Shown here one piece after another: positions 16,374-25,925 of a stretch of 64,000 nucleotides of DNA; within the stretch, counting starts at the first letter, position 1, and every line of letters starts with the position of its first letter. The position numbers were made by a program, and so were the translations under genes. The DNA comes from Arminella tubonensis (GTDB lineage Bacteria > Pseudomonadota > Alphaproteobacteria > Rhizobiales > Rhizobiaceae), in assembly GCF_003240585.1 (NCBI RefSeq), contig NZ_PCDP01000082.1, positions 1 through 64,000 of the forward strand. Reading direction: 5' to 3'. The notes under the pieces were generated by a model that made no database searches, had not been told where the DNA came from, and worked only from the letters and a program-made list of their open reading frames with translations.

Positions 16374-16868
16374 TCAGGCTTCGTTGGTAGAAACAGCGCC
16401 GGCCTTGCGGACGATCGGCAGTGGAGAAAGCGAAGGGATTGGCTCTTTTGCGGGCCAGCGGATCGATGTCGGGACGCGATCTGGTGTGAAGGCCTTGATG
16501 TTGACTGCGTCGGACTGATTGCCGCCCAGCACCATCAGGTTGCCAGCCGCATCCTTCCCGACCACGAACCCGACATGGCCGCCCCCGAGGCGCTTGAAGG
16601 TCACGATGGCACCAACGATCGGCTTGCTGATCGGTATTCCCCATTTCTCGTAAGAGAGAGCGAGACCGGAGCGGGTGGACTTGATGCCAGAGTTTTCGAG
16701 CACGAAGCCAACGAACCCGGCGCACCATGGGGTAGCATCATCACGGAACGGAAGCCCGAGCTTCACCCACATGGCGACGATTTCAGGGTTGTTGCCGCTA
16801 CCGACAACTTCTTTGAGGCCGATGTACTTGCGGGCAGCCGTCAGCCACCGTGGTTCGATGACGGTCAT
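16374..16868 (-). CDS. endolysin, NlpC/P60-CHAP type (TIGR02594-like)
   Basis: 164 residues from the ATG at 16868, chosen because GAGGAGA precedes it. The pattern is that of the short TIGR02594 hydrolases: ARKYIGLKE at the start, catalytic Cys49 in ATPWCAGFV, His98 in GGGHVGFV and a polar GGNQSD. It should cleave peptide bonds of peptidoglycan at lysis. There is no signal peptide, so release would depend on a holin. Confidence 0.8.
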   Translation of the reverse strand: MTVIEPRWLTAARKYIGLKEVVGSGNNPEIVAMWVKLGLPFRDDATPWCAGFVGFVLENSGIKSTRSGLALSYEKWGIPISKPIVGAIVTFKRLGGGHVGFVVGKDAAGNLMVLGGNQSDAVNIKAFTPDRVPTSIRWPAKEPIPSLSPLPIVRKAGAVSTNEA

Positions 16869-16959
16869 GGTGGTCTCCTCAAAATGGAAAAGCCCCCGGG
16901 GAGGGAGCCTTGCGAATGTGGGTTGCGTGTGTAATGTGGCCCGCAACGGGGTTTCGACG

Positions 16960-17211
16960 ATGAACGCATTATTCGCGCTTGGACTGCTGGTCGCCATTGC
17001 AGGCGCGATGAAGGCTCTGATCTATTTCTTCGTTGGCCACGACAGCCGCGAGTGGAGTCTCAGCGACACTGTATTTTCGGTTAAAACCATCTCTGGAGAG
17101 AAGGTCTCAGGCCATGTGATGGTGCGCAAAATCGACAACCAGAAGCAGTTCATGAAGCTCTCAGCCGAGCAGATTGAGAAAATCAAACGCGACGAAATGC
17201 CCCTGGTGTGA
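16960..17211 (+). CDS. small membrane protein, unknown
   Basis: 83 residues from the ATG at 16960. One N-terminal span ([20 protein letters not shown]), then a charged cytoplasmic domain ending in a Lys/Glu helix. It precedes the acyltransferase gene by 28 bases on the same strand, so the two may form a cargo operon opposite to the late genes. Confidence 0.5.
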
Positions 17212-17239
17212 CTGAAGCGTTGCAAGCCAAGAGAGCCGC

Positions 17240-18412
17240 ATGATGCATTCGAAGGTGACCAAGCATTCCCGCATCATCTCCGATATCGAGGTTCTCAGAG
17301 CTTTCGCCATTCTGTTCACCCTCATACATCATGTCTTGTTCCTGCTTTTGTGGCCTAGCTCGACATATTCCGCGATCATGGGGACGTTCAGCTTTTGGGG
17401 CGGCGTCGATCTTTTTCTGGTGATCTCCGGCTTCGTCATCGCGAGGCAATTTATCCCAACAGTTACAGCGGCGCGGGACACGGGTGATTTTCTAAGGTTG
17501 GCCGGCGAATTCTGGATACGACGGGCGTTCCGGATATTGCCGACCGCATGGGTTTGGCTGGCCATCCCGTTAGCGTTGACGGCCGCGCTTCCCGCATATT
17601 CGAACTGGTTCTCGACACTAAGCGAGACTTTCGCCGCGCTTTTCCAGGTAGCCAACTTCCATCATTGGTATGAACTGAATGGCCGGGCGCCCGCCGGAGG
17701 GGTCAGCGGCGCGTACTGGAGCCTTTCCCTCGAAGAGCAATTCTATCTGGCTTTGCCGTTTGTCGCTTACTTTGGGCGAAAGCACATCCGCGCGCTAATT
17801 CTTGCCGCCATCTTCATTCAGTTGTTCATCCCAAGGGCGCCCGGCGATCTGCTGTGGGATGTCCGGGCCGACGCGCTTCTTGTCGGGGTGGCAATCTATT
17901 TCTTTTCGATCTCGAAATTTTATAGCTTGTTTGACCCGACGCTCCTCAACAACAGGCCGGCGAGCGTTTTTGTTATCGTTGCACTTCTCTTCGGTCTTGC
18001 CGCCATGGCGGGGACCATGTCGCTAGTCCCATTCTTTACGGGCATGATTGCAATCTTCAGTGGCTTGCTGGTTCTCATCGCCTCTTATGACAAATCCTAT
18101 ATTTGCCGACAGAGGCAGTTGAAGGCGCTCCTTCTGTGGGTGGGGTCGCGCTCATACGCTCTCTACCTCGCCAACCTCCCTATATTTTTCCTGAACAGGT
18201 ATGTTTATCTTCACATTCTCGGGTGGGACCATCCCACATACCCGCGCGTTCTATTCTCAGCGTTCACGGCCCTGGCAATGCTGATATTGGCTGCCGAACT
18301 GAATTACAGGTTCGTGGAAATGCCTCTGCGCGAAAAAGGTAAGAGGATCGGAAGGCAATTCCGCGAAAGGCCAATAATATCCGAACCTAGCGTCAGAGAA
18401 GGCGTCCTATAG
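17240..18412 (+). CDS. acyltransferase family 3 (OafA-like) membrane enzyme
   Basis: 390 residues with about ten membrane spans. Family features: N-terminal EVLRAFAILFTLIHH with the conserved His, FWGGVDLFLVISGFVIA, RRAFRILPTAWVW and the SLSLEEQFY signature. These integral membrane enzymes transfer acetyl or other acyl groups to lipopolysaccharide, capsule or peptidoglycan sugars. Its position between lysis and fibre genes on the opposite strand is classic for a lysogenic-conversion gene that changes the receptor polysaccharide. The substrate cannot be told. Confidence 0.85.
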   Translation: MMHSKVTKHSRIISDIEVLRAFAILFTLIHHVLFLLLWPSSTYSAIMGTFSFWGGVDLFLVISGFVIARQFIPTVTAARDTGDFLRLAGEFWIRRAFRILPTAWVWLAIPLALTAALPAYSNWFSTLSETFAALFQVANFHHWYELNGRAPAGGVSGAYWSLSLEEQFYLALPFVAYFGRKHIRALILAAIFIQLFIPRAPGDLLWDVRADALLVGVAIYFFSISKFYSLFDPTLLNNRPASVFVIVALLFGLAAMAGTMSLVPFFTGMIAIFSGLLVLIASYDKSYICRQRQLKALLLWVGSRSYALYLANLPIFFLNRYVYLHILGWDHPTYPRVLFSAFTALAMLILAAELNYRFVEMPLREKGKRIGRQFRERPIISEPSVREGVL

Positions 18413-18727
18413 CTTCTTTGCCGCCTCAAAAAATGCGTCAATCTGCGGGTCTGCGAAGCCCATAGCCTTGAAGCCAGCAATCATCATTGGCTCATCTCGG
18501 ACGAATGAACCGCTATATTCAAATGCGATCTGGACGGCTCTGGACTGCGTGCCAGTCCATGCCTCAACCTCATCGAGAAGGCCCGCAGCAAGAAGCTGAA
18601 GTTTGAACTGACGGGCTGAGACGCTGGTAATAGTTGGCGCGGCGATCGGCGGCAGCGAGGCAAGGTAATCCGCTTCTTCCTGCCCTGTCAGTTCAACGTC
18701 GCCGTCTGGGGTGCTTATCTTAATCAT
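18407..18727 (-). CDS. tail-fibre-associated small protein
   Basis: 106 residues from the ATG at 18727, overlapping the fibre stop (ATGA). Ends with a helical part containing SARQFKLQLLAAGLLDEVEA and FADPQIDAFFEAAKKL, a pattern that commonly follows fibre genes in rhizobial phages. Possibly a fibre chaperone or assembly protein. The stop overlaps the end of the convergent acyltransferase gene by six bases. Confidence 0.55.
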   Translation of the reverse strand: MIKISTPDGDVELTGQEEADYLASLPPIAAPTITSVSARQFKLQLLAAGLLDEVEAWTGTQSRAVQIAFEYSGSFVRDEPMMIAGFKAMGFADPQIDAFFEAAKKL

Positions 18728-19875
18728 GCTAATGCCTCGACAGTGATAAACCCGCTGATGTTGGATGTAGGCGTTGTACCTATCTGAATGGCGTTTCTGG
18801 CAACGCTGCTGTTTCTCCACTGACTGAAAAATTGCAGTGACGCGCCGCTCAACGTGCCCCCTGCGCTGGCCCCGCTAACCGCCGTTATGGCCGCAGCGGG
18901 AAGTGCTCGACCAAATCCCGTGATGGTCATATCGAAGACACCCGCGCTGAAGCCGCCGGTGGTGATCGACGCCAAAGAGCCTGTCGTTCTTGCTGCAGTT
19001 ATGGACGTAGAGGACGCGAGCAGTGCTTCGAAAGTGTAATCCGATGCTCCAGTGTCATAACTCGACCCGTTGTTCGTGCTCGAACGCCAATACAAGTCGG
19101 CTCCTGCACCGGCGGAATCCACAAACCCTCTCAGCCTGATATCGCCAAAGAGATTGAGAAAGGTTACCGCATTCACCCCAGAGAACGACCGCCTTTCGAT
19201 GAGTTGCCAACCTGTAGGTTTGAAAACCGTGAAAAATGCCGACCCGTCACAAATGATCTGGGCTGAGGTCCCGTTCGGGACGATCAAGGTCAACAGCCCG
19301 TTGATAGTCTCTGTGGAATTCGGATCGATCGTGACATCTGCGCCGTTGGCCACGACCGTGTAATGCCAATTTGCCCCGAGTGTAGCTGCTGCTGTCAGGG
19401 CGACCGTTGCCGCTGCGGTGAAGCGATGAACGGCGTTGTTGTCGGCAAGGAGTGCTGTGTAATTGGCTGACTTCGCCGCATAGACGACTTTCCCGTCCTT
19501 GCTGTCCAGGGCCGTTTGCAGGCCAGTGACTGTCGAGATGGCCTGGACGCCAGTATGGTTGGCGCGTGCGAAGGCGTCGGCGTTGTGGTTGGCCGGGTCA
19601 TACACGGACTTCGGCATCAACCCGGTAACATCGATCGCCGCCGCGAACGTGTCGGTAAACGACATGATCGAATAGGAATTGGTGTCAGCGTTCCAGGTCA
19701 GCAGGAAAATCTTGTCGGGATTATCGACGGCCGGGACCCGGATCATGTCGCTGAAATCGTTCTTCACGACCAAATCGGCGCTTCCGGTTTCACGAACCGT
19801 CTTGACGCCGTTGGTCCCGGAGATGCGGGCCGGGTAGCGGGGAAGCGTGCGCAGGCGGAGGCTTGTGGTGCTCAT
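18724..19875 (-). CDS. tail fibre protein
   Basis: 383 residues, Ala/Thr/Ser/Gly-rich with beta-strand repeats. The first 130 residues look like a virion-binding part, including NHNADAFARANHTGVQAIST, a fibre-like segment. The middle (TAAATVALTAAATLGANWHY) resembles trimeric beta-structure repeats and the end is a likely receptor-binding domain (GRALPAAAITAVSGASAGG). No enzyme motif. Coupled to genes on both sides by ATGA overlaps. Confidence 0.65.
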   Translation of the reverse strand: MSTTSLRLRTLPRYPARISGTNGVKTVRETGSADLVVKNDFSDMIRVPAVDNPDKIFLLTWNADTNSYSIMSFTDTFAAAIDVTGLMPKSVYDPANHNADAFARANHTGVQAISTVTGLQTALDSKDGKVVYAAKSANYTALLADNNAVHRFTAAATVALTAAATLGANWHYTVVANGADVTIDPNSTETINGLLTLIVPNGTSAQIICDGSAFFTVFKPTGWQLIERRSFSGVNAVTFLNLFGDIRLRGFVDSAGAGADLYWRSSTNNGSSYDTGASDYTFEALLASSTSITAARTTGSLASITTGGFSAGVFDMTITGFGRALPAAAITAVSGASAGGTLSGASLQFFSQWRNSSVARNAIQIGTTPTSNISGFITVEALA

Positions 19876-20216
19876 CTCATGATCCCGTCAACGACCGGCA
19901 GCGAGCCGATCAATTCCTGTTGGGTGATGTCGTCACGCGCTATCGTGATGCCGATATCGTAGGTTCCGGCGCAGACAGGCGCCATTTCAGCCGCGGTGAA
20001 CTGCCAACTGATGATCCCGCCATCGACGAGGGTAATGTGCCCATCCTCTGTCGTACCGGAGAGAACCCGATATTGAGGCGTCTTGGAGTGAACGTAGATT
20101 TTGGCCGTGACGCCGGTCAGATCGGTGATGATCTCGTTGGTGTCATCGTTGATGAGTTCGATCGTTCCGAACCAGTCGGCGCGGTTGGAAACGGGCTCTA
20201 GCTGGGCGATGTACAT
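19872..20216 (-). CDS. virion-associated beta-rich protein
   Basis: 114 residues predicted to be a beta sandwich (WFGTIELINDDTNEIITDLT, AGTYDIGITIARDD), similar in style to N-terminal domains of baseplate or fibre-adaptor proteins such as BppU, but no firm match. It lies between two fibre genes, so a connector role is likely. Confidence 0.5.
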   Translation of the reverse strand: MYIAQLEPVSNRADWFGTIELINDDTNEIITDLTGVTAKIYVHSKTPQYRVLSGTTEDGHITLVDGGIISWQFTAAEMAPVCAGTYDIGITIARDDITQQELIGSLPVVDGIMR

Positions 20217-20217
20217 C

Positions 20218-21174
20218 CTACAGCCTCATGTAAATGGTAATTGCCATGGATGGCTGGGTGTTGTTGTGCGCCAGACCGCCGCCAGCATTGTCGATTGACA
20301 GCGGGTGGACGTGTGCGCCGGCCACTTCCGTATTTTGAACGACCGTTGCAGACGGCGGCGTATCCCCAGCACGGAGACCTGCTAGGCCGGCATTGGTGTT
20401 GACGTTGCCCCTGATGCCGTGGACGTGGTCCCCGGCGCTGCCTGTCGTGCCGGTATGCGTGTGCGACGGCATTTCGTTGGCAATCAACGCATGAACCGCT
20501 TCACCGACAAGCCCGCCAAGGACTGTCGCCTGCGGGATCAAATTGACCGCCGTGTTGCCCATGTCGTCCATGCCGATCAGCGTGCGGCTACGGGCGTCGG
20601 GAAGTGTGATCTGCTTGTTTGCCGACCAGTCAGCAGAGGACGTTGCCCCGCGACCACCAACGACAACGAGCGTTGTATCGGTATTCCACAGGTATTCGAA
20701 CAGCGCCTGCGTGTCAGCGTTGGCGCGTTCTGTTGCACCTGAAATAGCTGACCCGATCGTACGGGCGTTGACGCGAACGAAGCCAGACAGAAAGCCGGTT
20801 CCATATCTAGCCTTCATGTCGCCGGTCGAAAGCACCGCATCTGGATTGACCGGATTGTCACCACCTCCACCCCCGCCCCCAGACGGACCAATAATCGGCA
20901 GGCCGTCCACATCAAGGATGACTACACCCCCCGATGTCGTCATTCGCAGATGATAGAAGCCGTCAGCCTCGTCGAAGAACACCGACGGGAAGAAGCCGTT
21001 GCCATCGCTGACGACAGGGTTTGGCAACTTGTTGATGAGCCCGAGCGCATAGGCCCCGTAAACGCTGATCGGCGTTGTCGTGCCGCCCAGATAGAAGTAC
21101 GCCTTGGCGCCGACCATCGGCTTGCCGTTGACGTCCTGTATCTGCGACTGCGATTTGTTCCAGAACCCGGCCAT
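20218..21174 (-). CDS. tail collar-type fibre protein
   Basis: 318 residues from the ATG at 21174 (GGAG eight bases upstream); a longer frame to 21186 lacks this. N-terminal part (FWNKSQSQIQDVNGKPMVGA) is an adaptor seen in podovirus fibres. A Gly-run GGGGGGG (about residue 105) acts as hinge. The C-terminal domain contains tail-collar features: LPDARSRTLIGMDDMG, then MPSHTHTG, a His-rich metal-binding loop DHVHG and AHVHPL, typical of fibre tips. Confidence 0.75.
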   Translation of the reverse strand: MAGFWNKSQSQIQDVNGKPMVGAKAYFYLGGTTTPISVYGAYALGLINKLPNPVVSDGNGFFPSVFFDEADGFYHLRMTTSGGVVILDVDGLPIIGPSGGGGGGGDNPVNPDAVLSTGDMKARYGTGFLSGFVRVNARTIGSAISGATERANADTQALFEYLWNTDTTLVVVGGRGATSSADWSANKQITLPDARSRTLIGMDDMGNTAVNLIPQATVLGGLVGEAVHALIANEMPSHTHTGTTGSAGDHVHGIRGNVNTNAGLAGLRAGDTPPSATVVQNTEVAGAHVHPLSIDNAGGGLAHNNTQPSMAITIYMRL

Positions 21175-21275
21175 GCGGTTCTCCAATTGGAAAAGGCCCC
21201 CGATCAGGAGCCCTCGTTAATGCTGATGAATGGTTGCATCTTCCAATTCGGAGGATGTTGAGGCATGGTGAGCGA

Positions 21276-21530
21276 ATGAAGATATTCGGCGAAGACAGAA
21301 CAGTTGCAGTCTGGATCATCGGCGGCGTCGTAGCCGGAGGGATTTACCTCGCGGCGATGTACGGCGCGTTTGTGTGGGCGCTGAATAGTTACGGGTGGCC
21401 CGCCGCCGCCGCTACCGTCGCTTTCTTCATTGTCGCTCTCCTGCTGATAAACGCGAAGCTTGCGGCACGAGACCGCCAGACAGCCCGCGCGTTACGCCAG
21501 CAACAATCCGACCGGTATTTCGATCAATAG
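21276..21530 (+). CDS. small two-span membrane protein
   Basis: 84 residues from the ATG at 21276 (GGTGAGCGA upstream). Two hydrophobic spans (AVWIIGGVVAGGIYLAAMYG and AAAATVAFFIVALLLI) and a basic Gln/Arg tail. It converges with and overlaps the end of the ejection-protein gene by about 100 bases. Possible superinfection-exclusion protein given its place near the ejection genes; unproven. Confidence 0.45.
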   Translation: MKIFGEDRTVAVWIIGGVVAGGIYLAAMYGAFVWALNSYGWPAAAATVAFFIVALLLINAKLAARDRQTARALRQQQSDRYFDQ

Positions 21531-23523
21531 TCGGCAACTGCGCCGCTGCACCTTGAAGGGCCTGTAGAAACGAGCCTTGCGCAGTATTGGCTGGCATGGT
21601 CATCAAGTTCGCCACATCGCGCCACGTCTCGTCCTTTCTCGCCAGCATCGACGCGTCGTCCGTTCCAGCCAATGACTTCAGAAATCCCTGCGCCGTGACG
21701 ATTGGTTTGCCCGAGGCGGCGTTCTGAACCATCGAAGGGCTTGTTGCCGTATCAACGGCTCGTTCCGCCGCCTGACGCGCATAGGTTCTGCTGTTCGTCG
21801 AGACATTTGCCCTCAACTGAAAAGCCGTCGCTGCGCGATCGATGGTATCGAACATATTGACAGCTTCACGCGGGCCGAGGACGTAGGCGAGTTTTTGGCG
21901 TGCGGCATCGCTCGACAGATCCCGAAGCGCTGCAATACCCTGGCGAGCATCCGTGTTCGGATCGGCGACGGTGCGCTTCACGTTGGCAATCGTCTCAGCG
22001 AATTTCGCTCGAATCCCACCTCGCAGGTGCTGCAGCTCGGGATTGGAAAGACCGGAGACGAAGGCCTCGACCTCGTCCCGCGGTACCGTCGGCGACAGGA
22101 TGTGTTGCCCGAACAGTGCGGCCTCGCGAGCGTTCGCCGGGTCAGCGGCTGTGTCGAGCGCCGTACGATATTCCGGCACGAGAGCAGCAGTCGCGTTTCG
22201 AAGTGTCCGTGCGAGGTTGCCGTAGGCGAATCCTTCGGAAGTATTGCCACCAAGGATGCCGTTGCCGTCCCCTCGCCTGGACACGTCGTTCAAAGCGCGG
22301 GTGATATAATCGATCTGCCGAACGTCCGGGAGTCGCTCATAGGTGACAGTGCCGTCGTCCGCGACACGGGCAAGCATCTGCTGAGACTGTTCACCATTAA
22401 CGCGCATCAGATTGTTTGCCCGAGCGACGATCGGTGGCGGGACGCGCGTCCGGATCAGGTTCTCAAGTGTTCGCCCGCGAGGATCGGCATAGTCGATAGG
22501 AGCCGCGTAGGCAGCGTCGTAGGCTGCGGTGCGTGCTGGCAGGCTCGCGTCCCGGATAGCGGTGAGCGGTGCCACCATGCCCTGCGGATTGCCGAGCGAA
22601 GTATCCAGGGCATTGTTGATGTCGCGGGAGGCTTGTTCCGCGCGGGCCGTAATCCGATTGGCCGCCTCGCCGGCGCCGGGACCAGCGCGAGCAATGGCGG
22701 TATCCAGGACGGATTGGGTCGCCGGGCCGGCATCGGCAAGCATCGCATGTTGACCGGCAGCGGCGATGTTGGCGTTTGTGGCTCCGGTAGCATTGTCAGC
22801 GGCGAGCGCACGAGCAGCGACATCAACGGCCGGTCTTGACGTGCCCGCCAGGCGAGCGGCCTCGCCTTGCGTGGCGGCAGTCCGGATTCCACGATAGGCT
22901 TCGCCGATGAGGTGGCCCACGTAAGGGGCAGCGAAACCTGCGACTGCTCCGACGCCACCTCCCCACGCTGCACCCTCGCCGCCATTCCGAGCGTAACCGT
23001 CAGCGGCCCCTATCACTCCGTTGGTGGTAGCCGACGCGATGGCGCGAGCGGGAACGCTTGCCGCACTGACACCGAACGCGGCTGGCGCGGCCGCAACGAG
23101 CGGCGCTGTCCCCGCGATATTGCCAGCAATCTCTCCCCCAGCCTCGACATAGGGATGGTCAGCGCCGGCCTGCGCCGTGATGTCTTGAGCCTGCTTTAGC
23201 TTGTCGGCATAGGGTTCGCCGTCAATTACCGAGGCGATACCTGCTGCTGCGCGCTGAAGGCCGCCCAGCACCGCGGGGCCAACGATCGGAATGCCGTTGG
23301 CAAAACCTGTCAGGCCCGCGCCTACCGCACCGTTCGCGCCGGCCATGCTCTTCTGCTGATCTTCCGCATCGAGCAGCTTTTGGCTTTCCTCCAGACCCGG
23401 ATGGGAGCCTGGACGAGACGCAGGAAATAGCTGGAAACCAGCCGGCAACGGCGGAGTATCGTCGTGTACAGCTGTATTCGACAGGACGAAGCCGGGGGGA
23501 AGTGCTGGTGTGTTGTCAGCCAT
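21427..23523 (-). CDS. DNA ejection (internal virion) protein, gp20-like
   Basis: 698 residues from the ATG at 23523, which overlaps the upstream stop as TAATG. The N-terminal part repeats a Pro/Leu-Pro-Pro-Gly-Phe motif (ALPPGFVLSN, PLPAGFQLF), followed by Ala/Gly-rich hydrophobic helices (AGNIAGTAPLVAAAPAAFG, GGGVGAVAGFAAPYVGHL) and a long helical rest. Its size and order after the gp7- and gp16-like genes correspond to P22 gp20. It probably enters the envelope to form the DNA conduit. Confidence 0.6.
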   Translation of the reverse strand: MADNTPALPPGFVLSNTAVHDDTPPLPAGFQLFPASRPGSHPGLEESQKLLDAEDQQKSMAGANGAVGAGLTGFANGIPIVGPAVLGGLQRAAAGIASVIDGEPYADKLKQAQDITAQAGADHPYVEAGGEIAGNIAGTAPLVAAAPAAFGVSAASVPARAIASATTNGVIGAADGYARNGGEGAAWGGGVGAVAGFAAPYVGHLIGEAYRGIRTAATQGEAARLAGTSRPAVDVAARALAADNATGATNANIAAAGQHAMLADAGPATQSVLDTAIARAGPGAGEAANRITARAEQASRDINNALDTSLGNPQGMVAPLTAIRDASLPARTAAYDAAYAAPIDYADPRGRTLENLIRTRVPPPIVARANNLMRVNGEQSQQMLARVADDGTVTYERLPDVRQIDYITRALNDVSRRGDGNGILGGNTSEGFAYGNLARTLRNATAALVPEYRTALDTAADPANAREAALFGQHILSPTVPRDEVEAFVSGLSNPELQHLRGGIRAKFAETIANVKRTVADPNTDARQGIAALRDLSSDAARQKLAYVLGPREAVNMFDTIDRAATAFQLRANVSTNSRTYARQAAERAVDTATSPSMVQNAASGKPIVTAQGFLKSLAGTDDASMLARKDETWRDVANLMTMPANTAQGSFLQALQGAAAQLPTIDRNTGRIVAGVTRGLSGGLVPQASRLSAGERQ

Positions 23524-25925
23524 TATTTCACCGGTACCCATTGGCCGTTGCGAAGCTCGAGTGTCTCGCCAGTCGTCGGATTGTGAGCGCGGCGAACCGC
23601 ACCTGGGCTGGCAGCGCCACTCCCGCCGATGCCAGTGTCACCGCCCTGCGAGTTGACGAAGTTTTTGTAGGCTGCATAGGGATCGGGCAGAGCCTGAAGC
23701 TGCTTAACAGCCTCGCCCGCCTTCAGTTCGCCTGAATAGTAACGGGTGATGATATCGGCCTTGGCCGTCTTCTGATCTGCCAGGGCGTCGAGGGTATCGA
23801 GAATGACCGTGTTCCCCTCTGGCGTGCCGCTGAGCTTCGGCAAACCATTCTGGAACTGCGTCAGGTCACGATCGGAGGACGTGCCGGAGCCAGGAATGCG
23901 CTGCGCGGGGACCATCTTGGCGATGATCGACTTCGCAACCTGCACCTTGTCCGCATTTGGGCCGACGTTGATGCCCCAGTCTGCCGCCGTGCTGGCCAAG
24001 GCACCAAGAACGCCAGTCGGGCTCTGACCCAAAGACGAACGCAACAGACCAATCTGCGCCTTGTCGTTCTTTGCAGTCTGGCCTTCGTCGAATATCCCGG
24101 AGAACACTTTGCCGAGACCTTCGCCAGCAGCCTTGTCCGTGGCATTTTCGGTCGACGTGTTGATGTTGACGCCCGGTGATTTCACCTTTTCCCAATCAGC
24201 GTAGGAACCCGTGAAGCCGTTTTCCTGAGCGAGCTTGAACTCCTGGAAGCTCTGCGGAGTCTTGGGCGCGCCTGTGTAGATCGGCTGCTTTGTGACCGGA
24301 TCGAGTAAAGTCTCGCCATCGCTGACCTTGATCGGGTCTTGCGGCTTGCTGAACTGCCCAACGCTCTGCACTTCACCGGTTTGCTTGTTGGCGCGCGCAA
24401 ATGTCCCGTCCGGCAGCGTGACAAAATCCCAGCCGTCAGAGGTCTTGCCCGTCGCGTTCTGCTGCCAGAGCTGCAAGCCGGCCTGTCGAAGGTTCGGATC
24501 GCGAAGCATGGATTGAATAAGCTGGGGAGAAACCCCGCCTCGAGCGATCGGCGTTACGCCAGGCGCAAGCGTCCTCATGCCGCCGCCTTGTGGGGCTGGA
24601 GCCGGCGCGTTCTGCGCTACCTGCTGAGGAGTAGGCTGTTGCGCCTGCTGCTGAGGCGCATACATGCCCGCCTGCTGGCTGTGCAGGGATTGAGCATAGG
24701 CGTCGGCACTGGCTGGGCTGTCGAATATACCCAAGTTCTGGCCCGTCTTGCGGTACTGATCCAATGCTTCCTGATTGCTCATGATCCGACCATCGTCGGA
24801 AACCGTGGGGACAAGTATTTCCTTGCCGTCCTGATTGAATGAGATTGAGCGCACGGTGCTGATGGTGCCGTCTGGATTCTTAACGACCGGACGCTTGGAA
24901 AGATCAATATTGCCGGGAGAGATGAGGCCTGGAACGTTCTGAGACGCCATTGTCATCGGCGGCTGCGCTCCAACGGCCGCAACTTGGGGATCGCGGTAGG
25001 CCGACTGGCCGTTGAGGCCGAGCTCCTTCATCATCACGGATGGCGAAGCAGTAGCTGGATTGAATGCCGGGGCAGAAGGCTGAGGCATCCCGGCGCGAGG
25101 ATCGAGACTGGCAACCTGCGTCGGGCCTTGGCCATCGCCTTCCTCCATCGGCGTGTTGGCCTGGGCCGTCTGCGGCTCGTCCCTGAACTGGGTCGCATAG
25201 TAATTCTGCGTCAATGCCTGCCGACGCGCGGCTTCACCGCCTGGCTGGTCGTAGCCCTTGAACGCCCATGCCTTTGCCATCAGGTTTGCCGCCTCCTGCG
25301 GAGACTGAGCATTGTTCAGCTTTTGAACAAGTGTCGGGTCTTCCTGCATGAAGAACTCTGCCTGCGTCTGCGGGCTGATGTTCGAAGGGTCTTCGCCTTG
25401 GGCCTGGGCGTAGTTGCGCAGATTGGCCAAGCGCTCGTTGCGCCATGACATGATGCCGCCAGCCGTTCCTGCCTGCCCTGACGCGCTTGGATCGGCCCAT
25501 GCAGCATTGACGTTCTTTGGTGACCAGCCGCTCTCAGCACGGCCTGTGGCCGCAACAGCAGCCAAACCATAGGGATTCGTCAGTCCACCTTGTTTCACCG
25601 TCGTAATGAAGCCGTTGTAGATGTCGTTGGGAGCGCCTGGAGCGACTGTGCCTTGAACGGGAGCCGGATTGGTGGCCGCGATCTGCGAAGACGCACCAGG
25701 AGCCGGGATAGCCGCCTGCGGAGCTTGAGCACCGAACAACCGACCAAGGAATCCGGGCTGGACAGGCGCGCCGCCGATCTGGTCCGCCAGACGGTTGAAC
25801 GACTTGTTTTCCGATGCCTGATCGAGTGCAGAGCCGCCAGCTTTGACGAGGTTGTCAAGCCAGCCCGTATCGACGACAGGAGCCGGCGCAATCGGAATGA
25901 CAAGGCTTTTGAGATTGGCAACCAT
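23523..25925 (-). CDS. ejection protein with tail-lysozyme domain, gp16-like
   Basis: 800 residues. A muralytic domain at about 105-250 shows AATGRAESGWSPKNVNAAW, GGIMSWRNERLANLRNYA and FKGYDQPGG, a pattern of phage tail lysozymes; Glu in RAESGW is the probable catalytic acid. A Gln-rich linker follows (about 420-460, APQQQAQQPTPQQ), then helical parts. It overlaps its neighbours by ATGA and TAATG. In P22-like phages the protein in this slot (gp16) is ejected ahead of DNA; here it brings its own cell-wall hydrolase. Confidence 0.7.
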   Translation of the reverse strand: MVANLKSLVIPIAPAPVVDTGWLDNLVKAGGSALDQASENKSFNRLADQIGGAPVQPGFLGRLFGAQAPQAAIPAPGASSQIAATNPAPVQGTVAPGAPNDIYNGFITTVKQGGLTNPYGLAAVAATGRAESGWSPKNVNAAWADPSASGQAGTAGGIMSWRNERLANLRNYAQAQGEDPSNISPQTQAEFFMQEDPTLVQKLNNAQSPQEAANLMAKAWAFKGYDQPGGEAARRQALTQNYYATQFRDEPQTAQANTPMEEGDGQGPTQVASLDPRAGMPQPSAPAFNPATASPSVMMKELGLNGQSAYRDPQVAAVGAQPPMTMASQNVPGLISPGNIDLSKRPVVKNPDGTISTVRSISFNQDGKEILVPTVSDDGRIMSNQEALDQYRKTGQNLGIFDSPASADAYAQSLHSQQAGMYAPQQQAQQPTPQQVAQNAPAPAPQGGGMRTLAPGVTPIARGGVSPQLIQSMLRDPNLRQAGLQLWQQNATGKTSDGWDFVTLPDGTFARANKQTGEVQSVGQFSKPQDPIKVSDGETLLDPVTKQPIYTGAPKTPQSFQEFKLAQENGFTGSYADWEKVKSPGVNINTSTENATDKAAGEGLGKVFSGIFDEGQTAKNDKAQIGLLRSSLGQSPTGVLGALASTAADWGINVGPNADKVQVAKSIIAKMVPAQRIPGSGTSSDRDLTQFQNGLPKLSGTPEGNTVILDTLDALADQKTAKADIITRYYSGELKAGEAVKQLQALPDPYAAYKNFVNSQGGDTGIGGSGAASPGAVRRAHNPTTGETLELRNGQWVPVK

